Below are positions 37,186 through 46,668 of a stretch of DNA of 64,000 nt, in pieces. Both the position numbers and the translations under genes were made by a program. This DNA is from Parvimonas sp000223315 (lineage in GTDB: Bacteria > Bacillota > Clostridia > Tissierellales > Peptoniphilaceae), in contig CP189843.1 in the NCBI GenBank assembly GCA_050262155.1, positions 1,437,267 to 1,501,266 on the forward strand, written 5' to 3'. The notes below the pieces were generated by a model. That model saw only the letters and a list, made by a program, of their open reading frames with translations, did no database searches and was not told the origin of the DNA. Every line of letters starts with the position of its first letter. The first letter of the stretch is position 1.

Positions 37186-38015
37186 TGAAGAAAAAAGGTC
37201 TAGGTAGGGGGCTGGGTTCCCTTTTAAGAGAAGAAGATTTTATTACTGATGAAAATTTATTAACCGTTGACTTGGAAAAGTTAGTTGCTAGAGAAGATCA
37301 ACCTAGAAAAAATTTTGATGATGACAGTTTGGAAGAACTGGCAAATTCTATTAAGGCAGACGGAGTTATTCAACCAATAGTTGTTAGAAAAGTAGAAGAT
37401 AAATATGAAATTATTGCCGGAGAGCGTAGATTTAGAGCTTCTAAATTGGCAGGACTGGAAAAAGTACCGGTTGTGGTTAAAAATGTTAGTGACAGAAAAG
37501 CTAGAGAACTTGCCCTCGTTGAAAATATTCAAAGAGAAGACTTAAATCCAATTGAAGAAGCTATTTCTCTAAAAACTTTGATGGAAGAATATAAACTTAC
37601 ACAACAAGAGCTTTCCGATATAATTGGAAAAAGTAGATCCTATATCGCAAATAATTTAAGACTTTTAAATCTATCAGATTATATAAAAGAATATTTAATA
37701 AGGGGGGATTTAAGTCCAAGTCAAGGAAGAACTTTACTTTCTTTAGAGACTGAAGAAGAGAGAAAAAAATATCTTGAAAAATTATTAGTTAAGGAAGTAA
37801 ATATCAGAGATGTCGAAAAAAAGGCTAAACAGAACAAAAATAAGACTGAAGATATTTTTATAAAGGATATTTGTGAAAGATTAACTGAAGTTTTAGATGC
37901 AAAGGTTAAGATTCACGAAAAGAAAAAAGGCGGACAAATAGAGATAAGCTATCTCAACGAGGCGGATTTACAAAGAATAATTGATTCTTTGATGAATATT
38001 TATAATTTGGAGTGA
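37185..38015 (+). CDS. parB: Chromosome partitioning protein ParB (Spo0J)
   Basis: CTP-dependent clamp that loads at parS and spreads. 276 residues with the N-terminal GLGRGLGSLLRE, the CTP-binding motifs DQPRKNFDDDSLEELANSI and GERRFRASKLAG, and a helix-turn-helix TQQELSDIIGKSRSYIANNLRLL. Followed by four genes on the same strand with very short gaps. Two perfect parS sites lie upstream of the operon. Confidence 0.96.
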   Translation: MKKKGLGRGLGSLLREEDFITDENLLTVDLEKLVAREDQPRKNFDDDSLEELANSIKADGVIQPIVVRKVEDKYEIIAGERRFRASKLAGLEKVPVVVKNVSDRKARELALVENIQREDLNPIEEAISLKTLMEEYKLTQQELSDIIGKSRSYIANNLRLLNLSDYIKEYLIRGDLSPSQGRTLLSLETEEERKKYLEKLLVKEVNIRDVEKKAKQNKNKTEDIFIKDICERLTEVLDAKVKIHEKKKGGQIEISYLNEADLQRIIDSLMNIYNLE

Positions 38016-38019
38016 TAGT

Positions 38020-39165
38020 ATGATTTATGTGGATAATGGAGCAACAACTTTTCCAAAGCCTAAAATTGTAACCGATAAAATTATGGAATGTTCTTTAGGT
38101 TATGCAGGGAATCCCGGACGTAGCGGTCATAAACTCGCTATGAAGATGGATTTGGAAATTTACGAAACTAGAGAGAAAATTTGTAACTTAATAAATGGAA
38201 CAGATCCTCTTAATGTAATTTTTACTTTTAATGCTACAGACAGTTTAAATTTAGCTATAAAAGGAGTTTTGAAGGAAGGGGATCATGTTATTACTACATC
38301 GATGGAGCATAATTCCGTTTTAAGACCTCTTAATCAGTTAAAAAAAGATGGAATAATTGATTTAAGTATTGTCTATGCGGATAAAAAAGGCTATATAGAT
38401 CCTCAAAAAATATTCGAATCAGTGGCTCCTAATACGAAGATGATTGTAACTACTCATATGTCCAATGTTTTTGGAACTATTATAGATATAAAGAGTATCG
38501 GAGAATTCTGTAAGGAGAATAATATACTATATCTTGTGGATGCCGCTCAATCAATAGGAGTTTTGGATATTGACGTTCAAGATATGAATATTGATTTACT
38601 TGCTTTTCCGGGTCATAAAGCTCTTTTTGGACCAATGGGAACCGGTGCTCTATATATAAAGGAAGGAATTACTGTTAAGCCTTTAAAACAAGGTGGAACG
38701 GGAAGCTATTCTTATAGTATAGATCAACCTGATTTATATCCTGACAGTTTAGAGAGCGGAACTCCCAATGGAGTTGGAATTATAGCTCTAGGTAAGGGAA
38801 TAGATTTTATCAACGAAGTAGGTATTGAAAATATTAGAAATCATGAAATAACTTTAAAAAATCATTTCATAGATTTATTAAAGGATAATGAAGAAATTAT
38901 TTTATACGGAACTTTAGATGATAGACAGGGGGCTGTTGTGAGCTTAAATATAAAAGATATGGATAGTTCTGAAGTTTCCTATATCTTAAGTGATGAATTC
39001 GACATTTATACAAGACCCGGCTTCCATTGTGCACCACTTGCTCATAAGAGTTTAGGAACTGATGAACTTGGTGCAATTAGATTCAGTTTTGGGTATTATA
39101 ATACCGTTGAAGAGGTTGAGGAATGTGCAAATGCCTTAATTAGTATAATAGAAAGGAATAAATAA
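38020..39165 (+). CDS. Cysteine desulfurase-like class V aminotransferase
   Basis: PLP enzyme, 381 residues. MIYVDNGATTFPKP start, TTSMEHNSVLRPL, the PLP-Asp in LVDAAQSIGVLDIDV, the Schiff-base Lys in FPGHKALFGPMGTGALYI, and a C-terminal RPGFHCAPLAHKSLGT loop with the catalytic Cys. This is the TIGR01977-like branch of class V aminotransferases (often called cysteine desulfurase family); substrate not proven. Four bases after parB and directly ahead of a DUF4446 gene, a common Firmicutes order. Gives sulfur for cofactor or tRNA thiolation, by inference. Confidence 0.88.
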   Translation: MIYVDNGATTFPKPKIVTDKIMECSLGYAGNPGRSGHKLAMKMDLEIYETREKICNLINGTDPLNVIFTFNATDSLNLAIKGVLKEGDHVITTSMEHNSVLRPLNQLKKDGIIDLSIVYADKKGYIDPQKIFESVAPNTKMIVTTHMSNVFGTIIDIKSIGEFCKENNILYLVDAAQSIGVLDIDVQDMNIDLLAFPGHKALFGPMGTGALYIKEGITVKPLKQGGTGSYSYSIDQPDLYPDSLESGTPNGVGIIALGKGIDFINEVGIENIRNHEITLKNHFIDLLKDNEEIILYGTLDDRQGAVVSLNIKDMDSSEVSYILSDEFDIYTRPGFHCAPLAHKSLGTDELGAIRFSFGYYNTVEEVEECANALISIIERNK

Positions 39166-39167
39166 TA

Positions 39168-39665
39168 GTGAATACAGTATTAGAATTTTTAAATGCATAT
39201 TCAGGAATATTTTTAATATTAGTGCTATTTGTCTTAATTTTTATCCTATATCAATTTAACCAAGTTAATAAAAAGCTAAGTCTTCAAAAGAAAAAGTATG
39301 ATATGCTTTTAAGGGGCAGAGGAGACTTGAATATGGGAGAACTTATTCATGCTCACTCAAATGATATTTTTGAAATGGATAAAAAAGTAAATGAACTTGA
39401 AACACAAATTAGAACAGCAAAAAGTCAATTTGCTTTTACAATACAAAAAATTGGTTTTGTAAAATATGATGCTTTTCATGATTTGAAAAATAAATTATCT
39501 TATACAATAGCACTATTGGACGGATTTAATAATGGATTACTATTAACTACTATTTATGGTAGAGAAAGCTGTATAACTTATGCAAAAGAAGTAAAATCCG
39601 GAACAGTAAACCAAGAATTATCAAATGAAGAAATAGAAGCACTAAGGATGGCATTAGCAAAATAA
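39168..39665 (+). CDS. DUF4446 family membrane-anchored protein
   Basis: 165 residues starting with GTG at 39168. One N-terminal membrane helix (about 12-30), a coiled-coil-like middle, then the family's conserved IQKIGFVKYDAFHDLKNKLS and ALLDGFNNGLLLTTIYGRES blocks. Function unknown; it is regularly found next to parB in Firmicutes. Ends 1 base into the next gene (TAATG). Confidence 0.85.
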   Translation: MNTVLEFLNAYSGIFLILVLFVLIFILYQFNQVNKKLSLQKKKYDMLLRGRGDLNMGELIHAHSNDIFEMDKKVNELETQIRTAKSQFAFTIQKIGFVKYDAFHDLKNKLSYTIALLDGFNNGLLLTTIYGRESCITYAKEVKSGTVNQELSNEEIEALRMALAK

Positions 39666-40543
39666 TGAGAAAATTAATGTTTGTTTTAAATCCTCATGCC
39701 TCAGGTTTCAAAAAATTTGACTTTAAAGAAGGTATTGAAGAATATCTTAGGAGAAAGAACTTAAATTTTGAATATGAAATCAAGTGCTCCACACAAGAGG
39801 GTGAATCAATTATAATAGCAGAAGATGCTGTTAAAAATGGTTTTAATGAATTAATTGCAGTAGGTGGAGACGGAACTATAAATGAAGTAGGAGATATTGC
39901 TGTTAAAAATAATATAAAGCTGGGTGTAATTCCTGCAGGTACAGGAAATGACTATATGAATAGTCTACAAGAATCCTGCAATTTTATAATCTGTATGGAA
40001 AGAATTATAAAGGGAAATACAATACTTGTCGATTATGGCTCATTTTTAGATAAATCATTTTTCAATATTGCATCTGTAGGTTTTGACGCAGAAGTTAATA
40101 AATATGCTTTAAAAGTAAAAAAATTTATTAAAAATGGACTAGCTTATAAAATAGCAATAGCTTTAGCTCTATTTCATCACAAGAGAAAAAGATACAAGAT
40201 GATAATTGACGATGTTGAATATGAAGATGATTATTTTTTAATAGCTGTGGGCATTGGAAGTAAATATGGTGGAAAAATAAATATATTACCATATGCAGAT
40301 ATGAAAGACGGACTTCTTGACATTTGTGCTATTAGATATAAATCAAAATTTGATATTATTAAAAAAATAAAAACACTTGTAAATGCAACTCATGTCAATG
40401 AGGATATAACTTCTTGCTTCAAAGCAAAGAAAATCAAAATTATTTCAAAGAATATTGAAATTAATTTTGATGGAGAATATATGTCCGGAGTTGATGAAGT
40501 TGAATTTATAGTAAATGATAAAAAAGTGAAATTAATAATGTAG
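39665..40543 (+). CDS. Diacylglycerol kinase-family lipid kinase
   Basis: 292 residues. Starts MRKLMFVLNPHASG with the glycine-rich GGDGTINEVGDIA and VIPAGTGNDY nucleotide motifs of the DAGK/NAD-kinase fold. Likely phosphorylates diacylglycerol (DgkB-like) for phospholipid recycling; a sphingosine-kinase-like role cannot be excluded by sequence. Translationally coupled to the DUF4446 gene. Confidence 0.88.
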   Translation: MRKLMFVLNPHASGFKKFDFKEGIEEYLRRKNLNFEYEIKCSTQEGESIIIAEDAVKNGFNELIAVGGDGTINEVGDIAVKNNIKLGVIPAGTGNDYMNSLQESCNFIICMERIIKGNTILVDYGSFLDKSFFNIASVGFDAEVNKYALKVKKFIKNGLAYKIAIALALFHHKRKRYKMIIDDVEYEDDYFLIAVGIGSKYGGKINILPYADMKDGLLDICAIRYKSKFDIIKKIKTLVNATHVNEDITSCFKAKKIKIISKNIEINFDGEYMSGVDEVEFIVNDKKVKLIM

Positions 40544-40551
40544 GGGGTATT

Positions 40552-41523
40552 ATGAATATTTTTGAAGAATTAACAGGAAAAATTAAGGGAACAAATAAGA
40601 GAATTGTATTTCCTGAAGGAGAAGATAAGAGAGTTTTAGGTGCTTGTGTGAGATTAAAAAAAGACGGTTTAGTAACTCCAATAGTTTTAGGAAATGTTGA
40701 AGAAATCAAAAAAACTGCAAAGGAATTAAATGTTTGTATTGATGATATTGAAATAATTGATCCTTTAAAAGCGGAAGATTTTGATGAATTAGTTGAAAAA
40801 TTTGTTGAACGTAGAAAAGGCAAAAACACAAAAGAAGAAGCTGAAGTGCTTTTAAAAGATGTAAATTACTATGGAACTATGATGGTACAAGTGGGAAAAG
40901 CTGACGGAATGGTTAGTGGTGCTGTTCACTCAACAGGAGATACCGTAAGACCTGCACTTCAAATCGTAAAGACTAAACCAAATGTTTCAAGAACAAGTGG
41001 AGCAATGGTTATGCTTGGAAAAAATGGAGAAAGATATGTATTTGCTGACATTGCTATCAATATTACTTTAGAAGCAAAAGAATTAGCTGAAATCGCTGTT
41101 GAAACTGCCAAAACTGCTAAAATTTTCGGAATAGATCCGAAAGTTGCAATGCTTAGTTTCTCTACAAAGGGTTCTGCAAAACACGAGCTTTCACAAAAAA
41201 TTGCTGATGCTACACAAATGGCTAAAGAATTGGCACCTGATTTATCATTAGACGGAGAACTACAATTCGATGCTGCAATAGTTCCATCAGTTGGGGAACA
41301 AAAAGCAAAGGGCTCAAAAGTTGCAGGACACGCAAATGTATTTATCTTCCCTGACTTACAATCAGGAAATATCGGATACAAAATTGCACAAAGACTTGGA
41401 GGTTTTGAAGCAATAGGACCTATCCTACAAGGACTTAACAAACCTATATCAGACCTTTCAAGAGGTTGTAACGAAGAAGATGTATATAAATTAGCAGTAA
41501 TTACCGCTGCACAAAGTCTATAA
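40552..41523 (+). CDS. pta: Phosphate acetyltransferase
   Basis: Acetyl-CoA + Pi to acetyl phosphate, the first step of acetate formation and ATP yield. 323 residues, short Pta form: RIVFPEGEDKRVLGA, KADGMVSGAVHSTGDTVRPALQI, and C-terminal NIGYKIAQRLGGFEAIGPILQGL. No acetate kinase gene is nearby. Last gene of the parAB run; terminator follows. Confidence 0.95.
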   Translation: MNIFEELTGKIKGTNKRIVFPEGEDKRVLGACVRLKKDGLVTPIVLGNVEEIKKTAKELNVCIDDIEIIDPLKAEDFDELVEKFVERRKGKNTKEEAEVLLKDVNYYGTMMVQVGKADGMVSGAVHSTGDTVRPALQIVKTKPNVSRTSGAMVMLGKNGERYVFADIAINITLEAKELAEIAVETAKTAKIFGIDPKVAMLSFSTKGSAKHELSQKIADATQMAKELAPDLSLDGELQFDAAIVPSVGEQKAKGSKVAGHANVFIFPDLQSGNIGYKIAQRLGGFEAIGPILQGLNKPISDLSRGCNEEDVYKLAVITAAQSL

Positions 41524-41535
41524 TAAATTTTTGAA

Positions 41536-41563
41536 AAACAAAACCGACAGGGTTTTGTTTTTT
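41536..41563 (+). terminator. Terminator after pta
   Basis: AACAAAACC / GGTTTTGTT stem with a GACA loop followed by seven T. Confidence 0.88.
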
Positions 41564-41594
41564 TGTGGGGGAATTAGTATTGAAGATTTAATTA

Positions 41595-41985
41595 TTTAAT
41601 GTATCTACGATACATTCACTTATGCTTATATACAAGCATAAGTGTGAGATTTCCAGAGCAATTGTATCTAACGATACAATTACTCTGTCAGACCTACTTT
41701 TGTTTACAAGTAAACAAAGTTAGGGCTAGATTCACTGCACTCCGCTCTGCTACGTTTCGGTCGAAATGACGTATAAAGATAAATCTTCGATTAATAGCCA
41801 GACGTTAAAAGTAAATAAGCTTCAAAAAATATTTAAAAATTTCATAGAAAAAAATATTTCACGTCATAATATTTTATGAGAAACACTCCCAACACGTCAT
41901 CTCGACCGAAATGTGTGAAACGAATGGAGCAGAGAGATCTCATACTTTTGCTTTAGCAAAAGTAAATGTATCGCAGATATATCAA
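41595..41985. repeat. Composite intergenic repeat array 6
   Basis: Fills most of 41564-42083. Inverse orientation of the array-5 unit: ATGTATC/GATACAT hairpin, CACTTATGCTT/AAGCATAAGTG hairpin, AATTGTATC/GATACAATT hairpin, TTTGTTTAC/GTAAACAAA with AGTTAGGGCTAGATTC, TTTCGGTCGAAATGACGTAT, AGACGTTAAAAGTAAATAAGC. After a spacer: CACGTCATAATATTTT, AACACGTCATCTCGACC and the ACTTTTG/CAAAAGT hairpin. Confidence 0.85.
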
Positions 41986-42083
41986 AATCAAATTCCAATC
42001 AACATAAAGTAAATACTTATATTAACAAGTAGAGTTTTTCTTAAAAATTTGGTAAAATGTAATAAAACAATTTGGAGGTGCTT

Positions 42084-42530
42084 ATGGAATTTTTAGATAC
42101 TTCTTTTTTACAAAATGATGAAATAAAATTAGTTTTAGATAAATTTTATTCCGGAAATTTAGCAATTAATTGGGTTCCTGCCTATAGTTTTTATATATGC
42201 GACTTAAAAGGACAAAAATTAGGAAAATGTGATTTGAGAATTGGATATAGTAAAGGACTTTTCTATGGTGGTAATATTGGTTATACAATTGACGAAAAAT
42301 ACAGAGGTAATCACTATTCAGCAAAAGCCTGTAAACTCCTTTTTGAACTGGCAAAAAAGCATGATATGGAATATTTGTATATAACAGCTAATCCCGATAA
42401 TCACGCTTCAAATAAGATATGTGAATACCTAAATGGAGAGTTTTTAGGCATCTTTGAATTGCCCAAAGATAATGATATGAGAATAAATGACAACGAAACT
42501 CATAAATGCATCTATAAATTTGTGTTGTAA
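42084..42530 (+). CDS. GNAT family N-acetyltransferase
   Basis: 148 residues from ATG 42084, preceded by GGAGG (42074-42078); an in-frame TTG four codons earlier lacks a site. GNAT fold cues: GNIGYTIDEKYRGNHYSAKA (acetyl-CoA-binding loop and helix) and a MEYLYITANPDNHASNKICEYL segment. Resembles RimJ/RimL-type acetyltransferases; substrate unknown. Fourteen bases ahead of the ApeA-like gene on the same strand. Confidence 0.82.
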   Translation: MEFLDTSFLQNDEIKLVLDKFYSGNLAINWVPAYSFYICDLKGQKLGKCDLRIGYSKGLFYGGNIGYTIDEKYRGNHYSAKACKLLFELAKKHDMEYLYITANPDNHASNKICEYLNGEFLGIFELPKDNDMRINDNETHKCIYKFVL

Positions 42531-42555
42531 GAAATAATACTAAATGGAGGAAACT

Positions 42556-43845
42556 ATGCCTGTATGCTATTTTAATCAAGATTATGAAAATAAATATAGA
42601 TGTGAATATTCAATTACTTATGAAGATATTACTGTTGAAGTTGAATATGATATACACGATGAAATTCCATATATAGATGGAGTTAAATATTTTACTACTA
42701 GTACAAAATATGATAATCGAGATATTCTAATTATAGATTATGACAACAAAAAAAATTATCTTCTAAAAAATGCATTTTATTCAGGAGGTACTACAATATT
42801 AGGTAACCCTGATAAAAATTCAACAACAATATTTCAATCAAATGTATATTTTAGTCACATCGATTATAATAAACTTACAGAATTAAAAATCAAGCCAAAA
42901 ATTTCAAAAATTAAAATATATAGTAAAATAATAAATTATCTTATAGACTATCCAAATTTACAAATGATTGATACTGATGAACTTTATTCTATTAGCTTAT
43001 CAAAAAACAAAAAAGAAATACTAAAATCTATTAATAAAAAAAATATAAAAAATTTAATATTAGGTGATTCTTGGAAAACCACTTTCAATAGAAAAGACCA
43101 TAATATTTCAATAAACTTCGATGGATATCTCGAAATTCAATTTTCTAAAAGAGTTGATTATGATAAAATATCAAGCTATATTAATGAGTTAATAACATTT
43201 ATGCAAATTTATATCCCAAACAAATTCTTAATAGATAAATTGGATGTAGAAATTGATAAAACATATTTTAAATTTTCTACCTACTCAAATCAGGTAATTT
43301 ATAAAGAAAGAAACATCAATCCATCTATTTCTACTCCATTAATAGAATTTTTAGAAATTTGTTATAAAAATATACCATATAGAGATAGTGGATCTAAATT
43401 CAGAAATATTCCTTATATAGTAAATAGTACTACAAAAAGTCTCGAAGATAATTTTTTAATGTTCTATAAATTTATAGAATGTTATTATAAAAAAGGTAGC
43501 AATTCAATTATAAAAGGTCTAACAGACCACTATTCTTCAATAGAAACTTTAATAAAAGATGAATTTTTAGAACAAGAAACTTTAGAAGATTTTTTAGACA
43601 AATCAAAATTAAATGAGTTTTTAGAACAAACAGCATTAGAAATAGTTAAATTAAGAAATCATTATGTTCACTCTGGCTATTATATAAGAAATAATTGTCT
43701 AAAAATCAAAAAAGGAAAAACAATATCAAATATCAATATTCAATGGATATTTTTAAGAACCAGACTTCTTTATCTAGTTGCAATAGATATTATTTTTAAA
43801 GAGATGTTAGGCTTTGATAAATACAATTATAAAAAACTTTTTTAA
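42556..43845 (+). CDS. ApeA-like HEPN-domain protein, candidate anti-phage RNase
   Basis: 429 residues if translation starts at ATG 42556 (GGAGG at 42546-42550; another ATG four codons upstream overlaps this site). The N-terminal two thirds are beta-rich with no recognised motif by eye. The C-terminal third is helical and contains KLRNHYVHSGYY at 365-376: Arg367 and His372 form the R-x4-H motif of HEPN ribonucleases. An N-terminal beta-rich part followed by a C-terminal HEPN domain is the layout of ApeA, a single-gene abortive-infection system. I base the ApeA call on layout and motif only. It lies in an accessory region (repeat array, GNAT, Fic, two-component genes). Confidence 0.6.
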   Translation: MPVCYFNQDYENKYRCEYSITYEDITVEVEYDIHDEIPYIDGVKYFTTSTKYDNRDILIIDYDNKKNYLLKNAFYSGGTTILGNPDKNSTTIFQSNVYFSHIDYNKLTELKIKPKISKIKIYSKIINYLIDYPNLQMIDTDELYSISLSKNKKEILKSINKKNIKNLILGDSWKTTFNRKDHNISINFDGYLEIQFSKRVDYDKISSYINELITFMQIYIPNKFLIDKLDVEIDKTYFKFSTYSNQVIYKERNINPSISTPLIEFLEICYKNIPYRDSGSKFRNIPYIVNSTTKSLEDNFLMFYKFIECYYKKGSNSIIKGLTDHYSSIETLIKDEFLEQETLEDFLDKSKLNEFLEQTALEIVKLRNHYVHSGYYIRNNCLKIKKGKTISNINIQWIFLRTRLLYLVAIDIIFKEMLGFDKYNYKKLF

Positions 43846-43863
43846 AAATATTAATAAAAAATT

Positions 43864-44337
43864 TTACTTTATTTCATAATCAATATGACGTTTTTTTAAT
43901 TCTTTTAAAAAATAGTCATATTTTTTTTGCTCTTTATCTGTTGAAATATGCCCAATTCCAAAAGTATATCTGAAAAATCTACCTTCTACTTTAATAGAAA
44001 CCTTATAAACACGATTGCTTCTATATTTAGATGTATATTTAATCGTAACAGTTTCTATTTTATCTGTATCAATTGGAAATAAATGATTTAAAGTATATAA
44101 TTTATCACCATTAAAATAACAAATAATTTCGTTGTGAAATTTTAATTTAAAAAGAATTCTAGTAAGAATAATATATGCTAAAATGAAATAACCTAAAATT
44201 GATAAAGAAAAAAATATATATGTACCAATGTATAAATCATTATAAGATAAGACAGTATAGGCTATATAAAAGCCTGAGCACAAAAACAATATAAAAATTA
44301 TTCCTATCATTAAATATATTCCAAATTTATTTTTCAT
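43864..44337 (-). CDS. Small membrane protein of unknown function
   Basis: 157 residues, two or three hydrophobic segments (about 8-30, 38-64) and a C-terminal beta-rich part (LFPIDTDKIETVTIKYTSKYRSN) that may fold like a PH domain. No family recognised. Convergent with the ApeA-like gene (18 bases apart) and divergent from the 166-residue gene downstream. RBS AGGAG. Confidence 0.6.
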   Translation of the reverse strand: MKNKFGIYLMIGIIFILFLCSGFYIAYTVLSYNDLYIGTYIFFSLSILGYFILAYIILTRILFKLKFHNEIICYFNGDKLYTLNHLFPIDTDKIETVTIKYTSKYRSNRVYKVSIKVEGRFFRYTFGIGHISTDKEQKKYDYFLKELKKRHIDYEIK

Positions 44338-44411
44338 TTTTTACTCCTATTTCCAATTTAATTTTATTATAATAATTCTACCATATTTGCTTTTAGATGA
44401 CTACATTTTAC

Positions 44412-44440
44412 TTTAACTAAAATAATAATTATGCTATACT
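44412..44440 (+). promoter_or_regulatory. Promoter upstream of the 166-residue gene
   Basis: -35 TTTAAC (44412-44417), 17-base spacer, -10 TATACT (44435-44440). Confidence 0.5.
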
Positions 44441-44534
44441 TATTTAAAAGAATTATTTTAGAATCAATTTATCTAGTTAATAATAAAAAGATAAACTATC
44501 TTTTAATTTTTTAAATTTTCAAGTGGAGAGTTTT

Positions 44535-45035
44535 ATGGAATTTTTAAATGATTTACAAAATTTTTATTCAAATATAGAAAAAATTGCAGAAGTATTAGCT
44601 TCATCAATAAAAAATCAAAATTTACCTATAGACTCTGGTTGGTATAATGACCATTATCATATAGAAAATGGAAATTGGATTAGGGAAGCTTATCCGATAA
44701 AAGTCCTAACTTTGAATGGATTATGTGATATTGAAATTGGATTTTTTAATATAGCCATAACTTCAAAATTAAAAAAGGAACAAGCTTTGTCATATAATTT
44801 TAGTAGTCTTGAAGCTCTTGATTTAAAATATGATGTCTATGGTGTAGAAAATTTTTTATTGGATTTTAAAAATGAATTTTTTGATGAAAAGGAAACAATA
44901 AAAAACAAAATTAAAAACTCTTCAGAGGAAGATATTGCTTTTTCATTTTATTTTGAATCGAATTCTTCAAAAAGCAATATTCAAAAAATAGTTAATACAA
45001 TTAACCTTTTAAGAGCTAATAAATTTTTCTATTAA
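44535..45035 (+). CDS. Uncharacterised 166-residue protein
   Basis: Start ATG 44535 (GGAGAG at 44525-44530); an in-frame GTG four codons upstream is less likely. The sequence begins MEFLNDLQNFYSNIEKIAEVL, with SGWYNDHYHIENGNWIREAYP and SFYFESNSSKSNIQKIVNTIN later. No signal peptide, no membrane segment, no family recognised. It is 38 bases ahead of the response regulator on the same strand and could share its transcript. Confidence 0.6.
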   Translation: MEFLNDLQNFYSNIEKIAEVLASSIKNQNLPIDSGWYNDHYHIENGNWIREAYPIKVLTLNGLCDIEIGFFNIAITSKLKKEQALSYNFSSLEALDLKYDVYGVENFLLDFKNEFFDEKETIKNKIKNSSEEDIAFSFYFESNSSKSNIQKIVNTINLLRANKFFY

Positions 45036-45073
45036 TATTAATAGTTTAAAAAATACTCAAAGGAGTGATATTT

Positions 45074-45754
45074 TTGAAAATTTTAATTGTCGAAGATGAT
45101 GAAAATATATTTGAAATGTTGAAAAAGGAACTTTTGCTTTGGAATTATGAAGTAAAGGGGATTTCAAATTTCAATCAAATTGTCGAAGAATTTATCGAAT
45201 ATCAACCACATTTAGTTTTAATGGACATTATGTTGCCATATAATAATGGTTATTTTTGGTGTGAGGAAATCCGTAAACATTCAAATGTTCCAATTATTTT
45301 CATTTCTTCAAAAAGTGAAAATATCGATATTGTAATGGGTATTCAATTCGGAGCGGACGACTATATAACTAAGCCGATAGATTTGAATGTAACTTTGGCA
45401 AAAATAAAAGCAATCTTGAGGAGAAGCTATGATTTTACAAAGGACTTCGAATTTTTAAGTTTTGCAAATGTATTTTTATATATGGATAAGAATAAAGTAA
45501 AATATAATGATAACGAAATTTCCCTTACAAATACGGAAACAATGATTTTGGAAACTCTTTTTAAAGCCAAAGGAGGAGTTGCTTCAAGGGAGTCAATTAT
45601 GGAAAAATGTTGGCATGGAGATGATTATATTGACGATAACACTTTGGCGGTCAATATAACAAGACTTAGAAAAAAATTTGCAGATATTAATTTAAATGAT
45701 TTTATCCAAACTAAAAAGGGAAGCGGATATTATCTAAATTCTAAAATGGAGTAG
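45074..45754 (+). CDS. BceR-like response regulator
   Basis: OmpR-family regulator, 226 residues from TTG 45074, which fits AAAGGAG (45059-45065). A GTG in frame three codons upstream overlaps the site. Receiver domain with phospho-acceptor Asp51 (LVLMDIMLPYNNGY), Ser/Lys at ISSKSEN and ITKPID; winged-helix DNA-binding domain with DDNTLAVNITRLRKK. Two bases before the kinase gene. With the kinase and the ABC transporter at 49.6-52.4 kb it forms a BceRS-BceAB peptide-sensing and detoxification module. Confidence 0.9.
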   Translation: MKILIVEDDENIFEMLKKELLLWNYEVKGISNFNQIVEEFIEYQPHLVLMDIMLPYNNGYFWCEEIRKHSNVPIIFISSKSENIDIVMGIQFGADDYITKPIDLNVTLAKIKAILRRSYDFTKDFEFLSFANVFLYMDKNKVKYNDNEISLTNTETMILETLFKAKGGVASRESIMEKCWHGDDYIDDNTLAVNITRLRKKFADINLNDFIQTKKGSGYYLNSKME

Positions 45755-45756
45755 AA

Positions 45757-46659
45757 ATGGATAAATTTAAAAATTATATTTCAAAAATTTTACCTGTAAC
45801 GGTAGCAACATTTTTTATATTATCAGTATTCTGGGTTGTTTTTTTCCTTATGAATTTAGGCTTTGAAAACTATGTTTTAGCCTTTGAAATAGTTATTTTT
45901 TTCTTCATAGTATATCTTATTTTTATGGCATTTTTAAATAAAAAAGAGAAAAAACTAAAAAATCAGATACAAGAACTTGAAGAAGCTAATTTGAATTTAA
46001 GAAATGACTTTTTGGCAAAGGAAAAAGAATTACAAGAGTATTTTTTAATTTGGATTCATCAGATTAAAACTCCTATAACTGCAGGAAAATTAATCTGCGA
46101 CAGTGATATTGAAAATGAAAATGTAAAAAATATAAAAAAAGAGTTGATTTATATTGAAGATTATACAAATATGGCTCTAAGCTATCTTAAAATGTCAAAG
46201 CACAATACGGATATGGACATTTCTCTTGTGAATTTAGATGATATTATTAGGCCTTTAATCAAAAAATACGCAATTCTATTTATTTCAAACAATATAAAAC
46301 TTGAATACAAAAAACTGAATGTAAAAGTAATTACAGACAGCAAATGGTGTATGGTAGTAATTGAACAGTTATTATCAAATGCAATAAAATATACAAAGAA
46401 CGGGATTGTTTCAATATCTTTTAACGAAAAAGAAAACTCTCTCGAAATAAAAGACAATGGAATTGGAATTAAGGATTCGGATCTTCCGAAAATTTTTGAC
46501 AAGGGATATTCAGGCTTTAATGGAAGACAAAACCAGAAATCAACGGGAATAGGTCTATTTTTAGTTAAACAAATTTTAGATAAACTCGGACAAAAAGTTA
46601 AATTGGAGTCAAAATTAGGCGAAGGAACAAGTGTAAAAGTCTATTTTAATATAGATTAG
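45757..46659 (+). CDS. BceS-like intramembrane-sensing histidine kinase
   Basis: 300 residues with two N-terminal membrane helices (about 14-33, 41-60) and almost no extracellular loop, the intramembrane-sensing type that receives its signal from a BceAB transporter. H-box LIWIHQIKTPITA with His101, N-box EQLLSNAIKYTKNG, G1 DNGIGI, G2 GIGLFLVKQILDKLG. ATG follows GAGTAG. Followed by a GIY-YIG gene 9 bases on, then the transporter 2.9 kb away. Confidence 0.9.
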   Translation: MDKFKNYISKILPVTVATFFILSVFWVVFFLMNLGFENYVLAFEIVIFFFIVYLIFMAFLNKKEKKLKNQIQELEEANLNLRNDFLAKEKELQEYFLIWIHQIKTPITAGKLICDSDIENENVKNIKKELIYIEDYTNMALSYLKMSKHNTDMDISLVNLDDIIRPLIKKYAILFISNNIKLEYKKLNVKVITDSKWCMVVIEQLLSNAIKYTKNGIVSISFNEKENSLEIKDNGIGIKDSDLPKIFDKGYSGFNGRQNQKSTGIGLFLVKQILDKLGQKVKLESKLGEGTSVKVYFNID

Positions 46660-46668
46660 GAGAAAATT

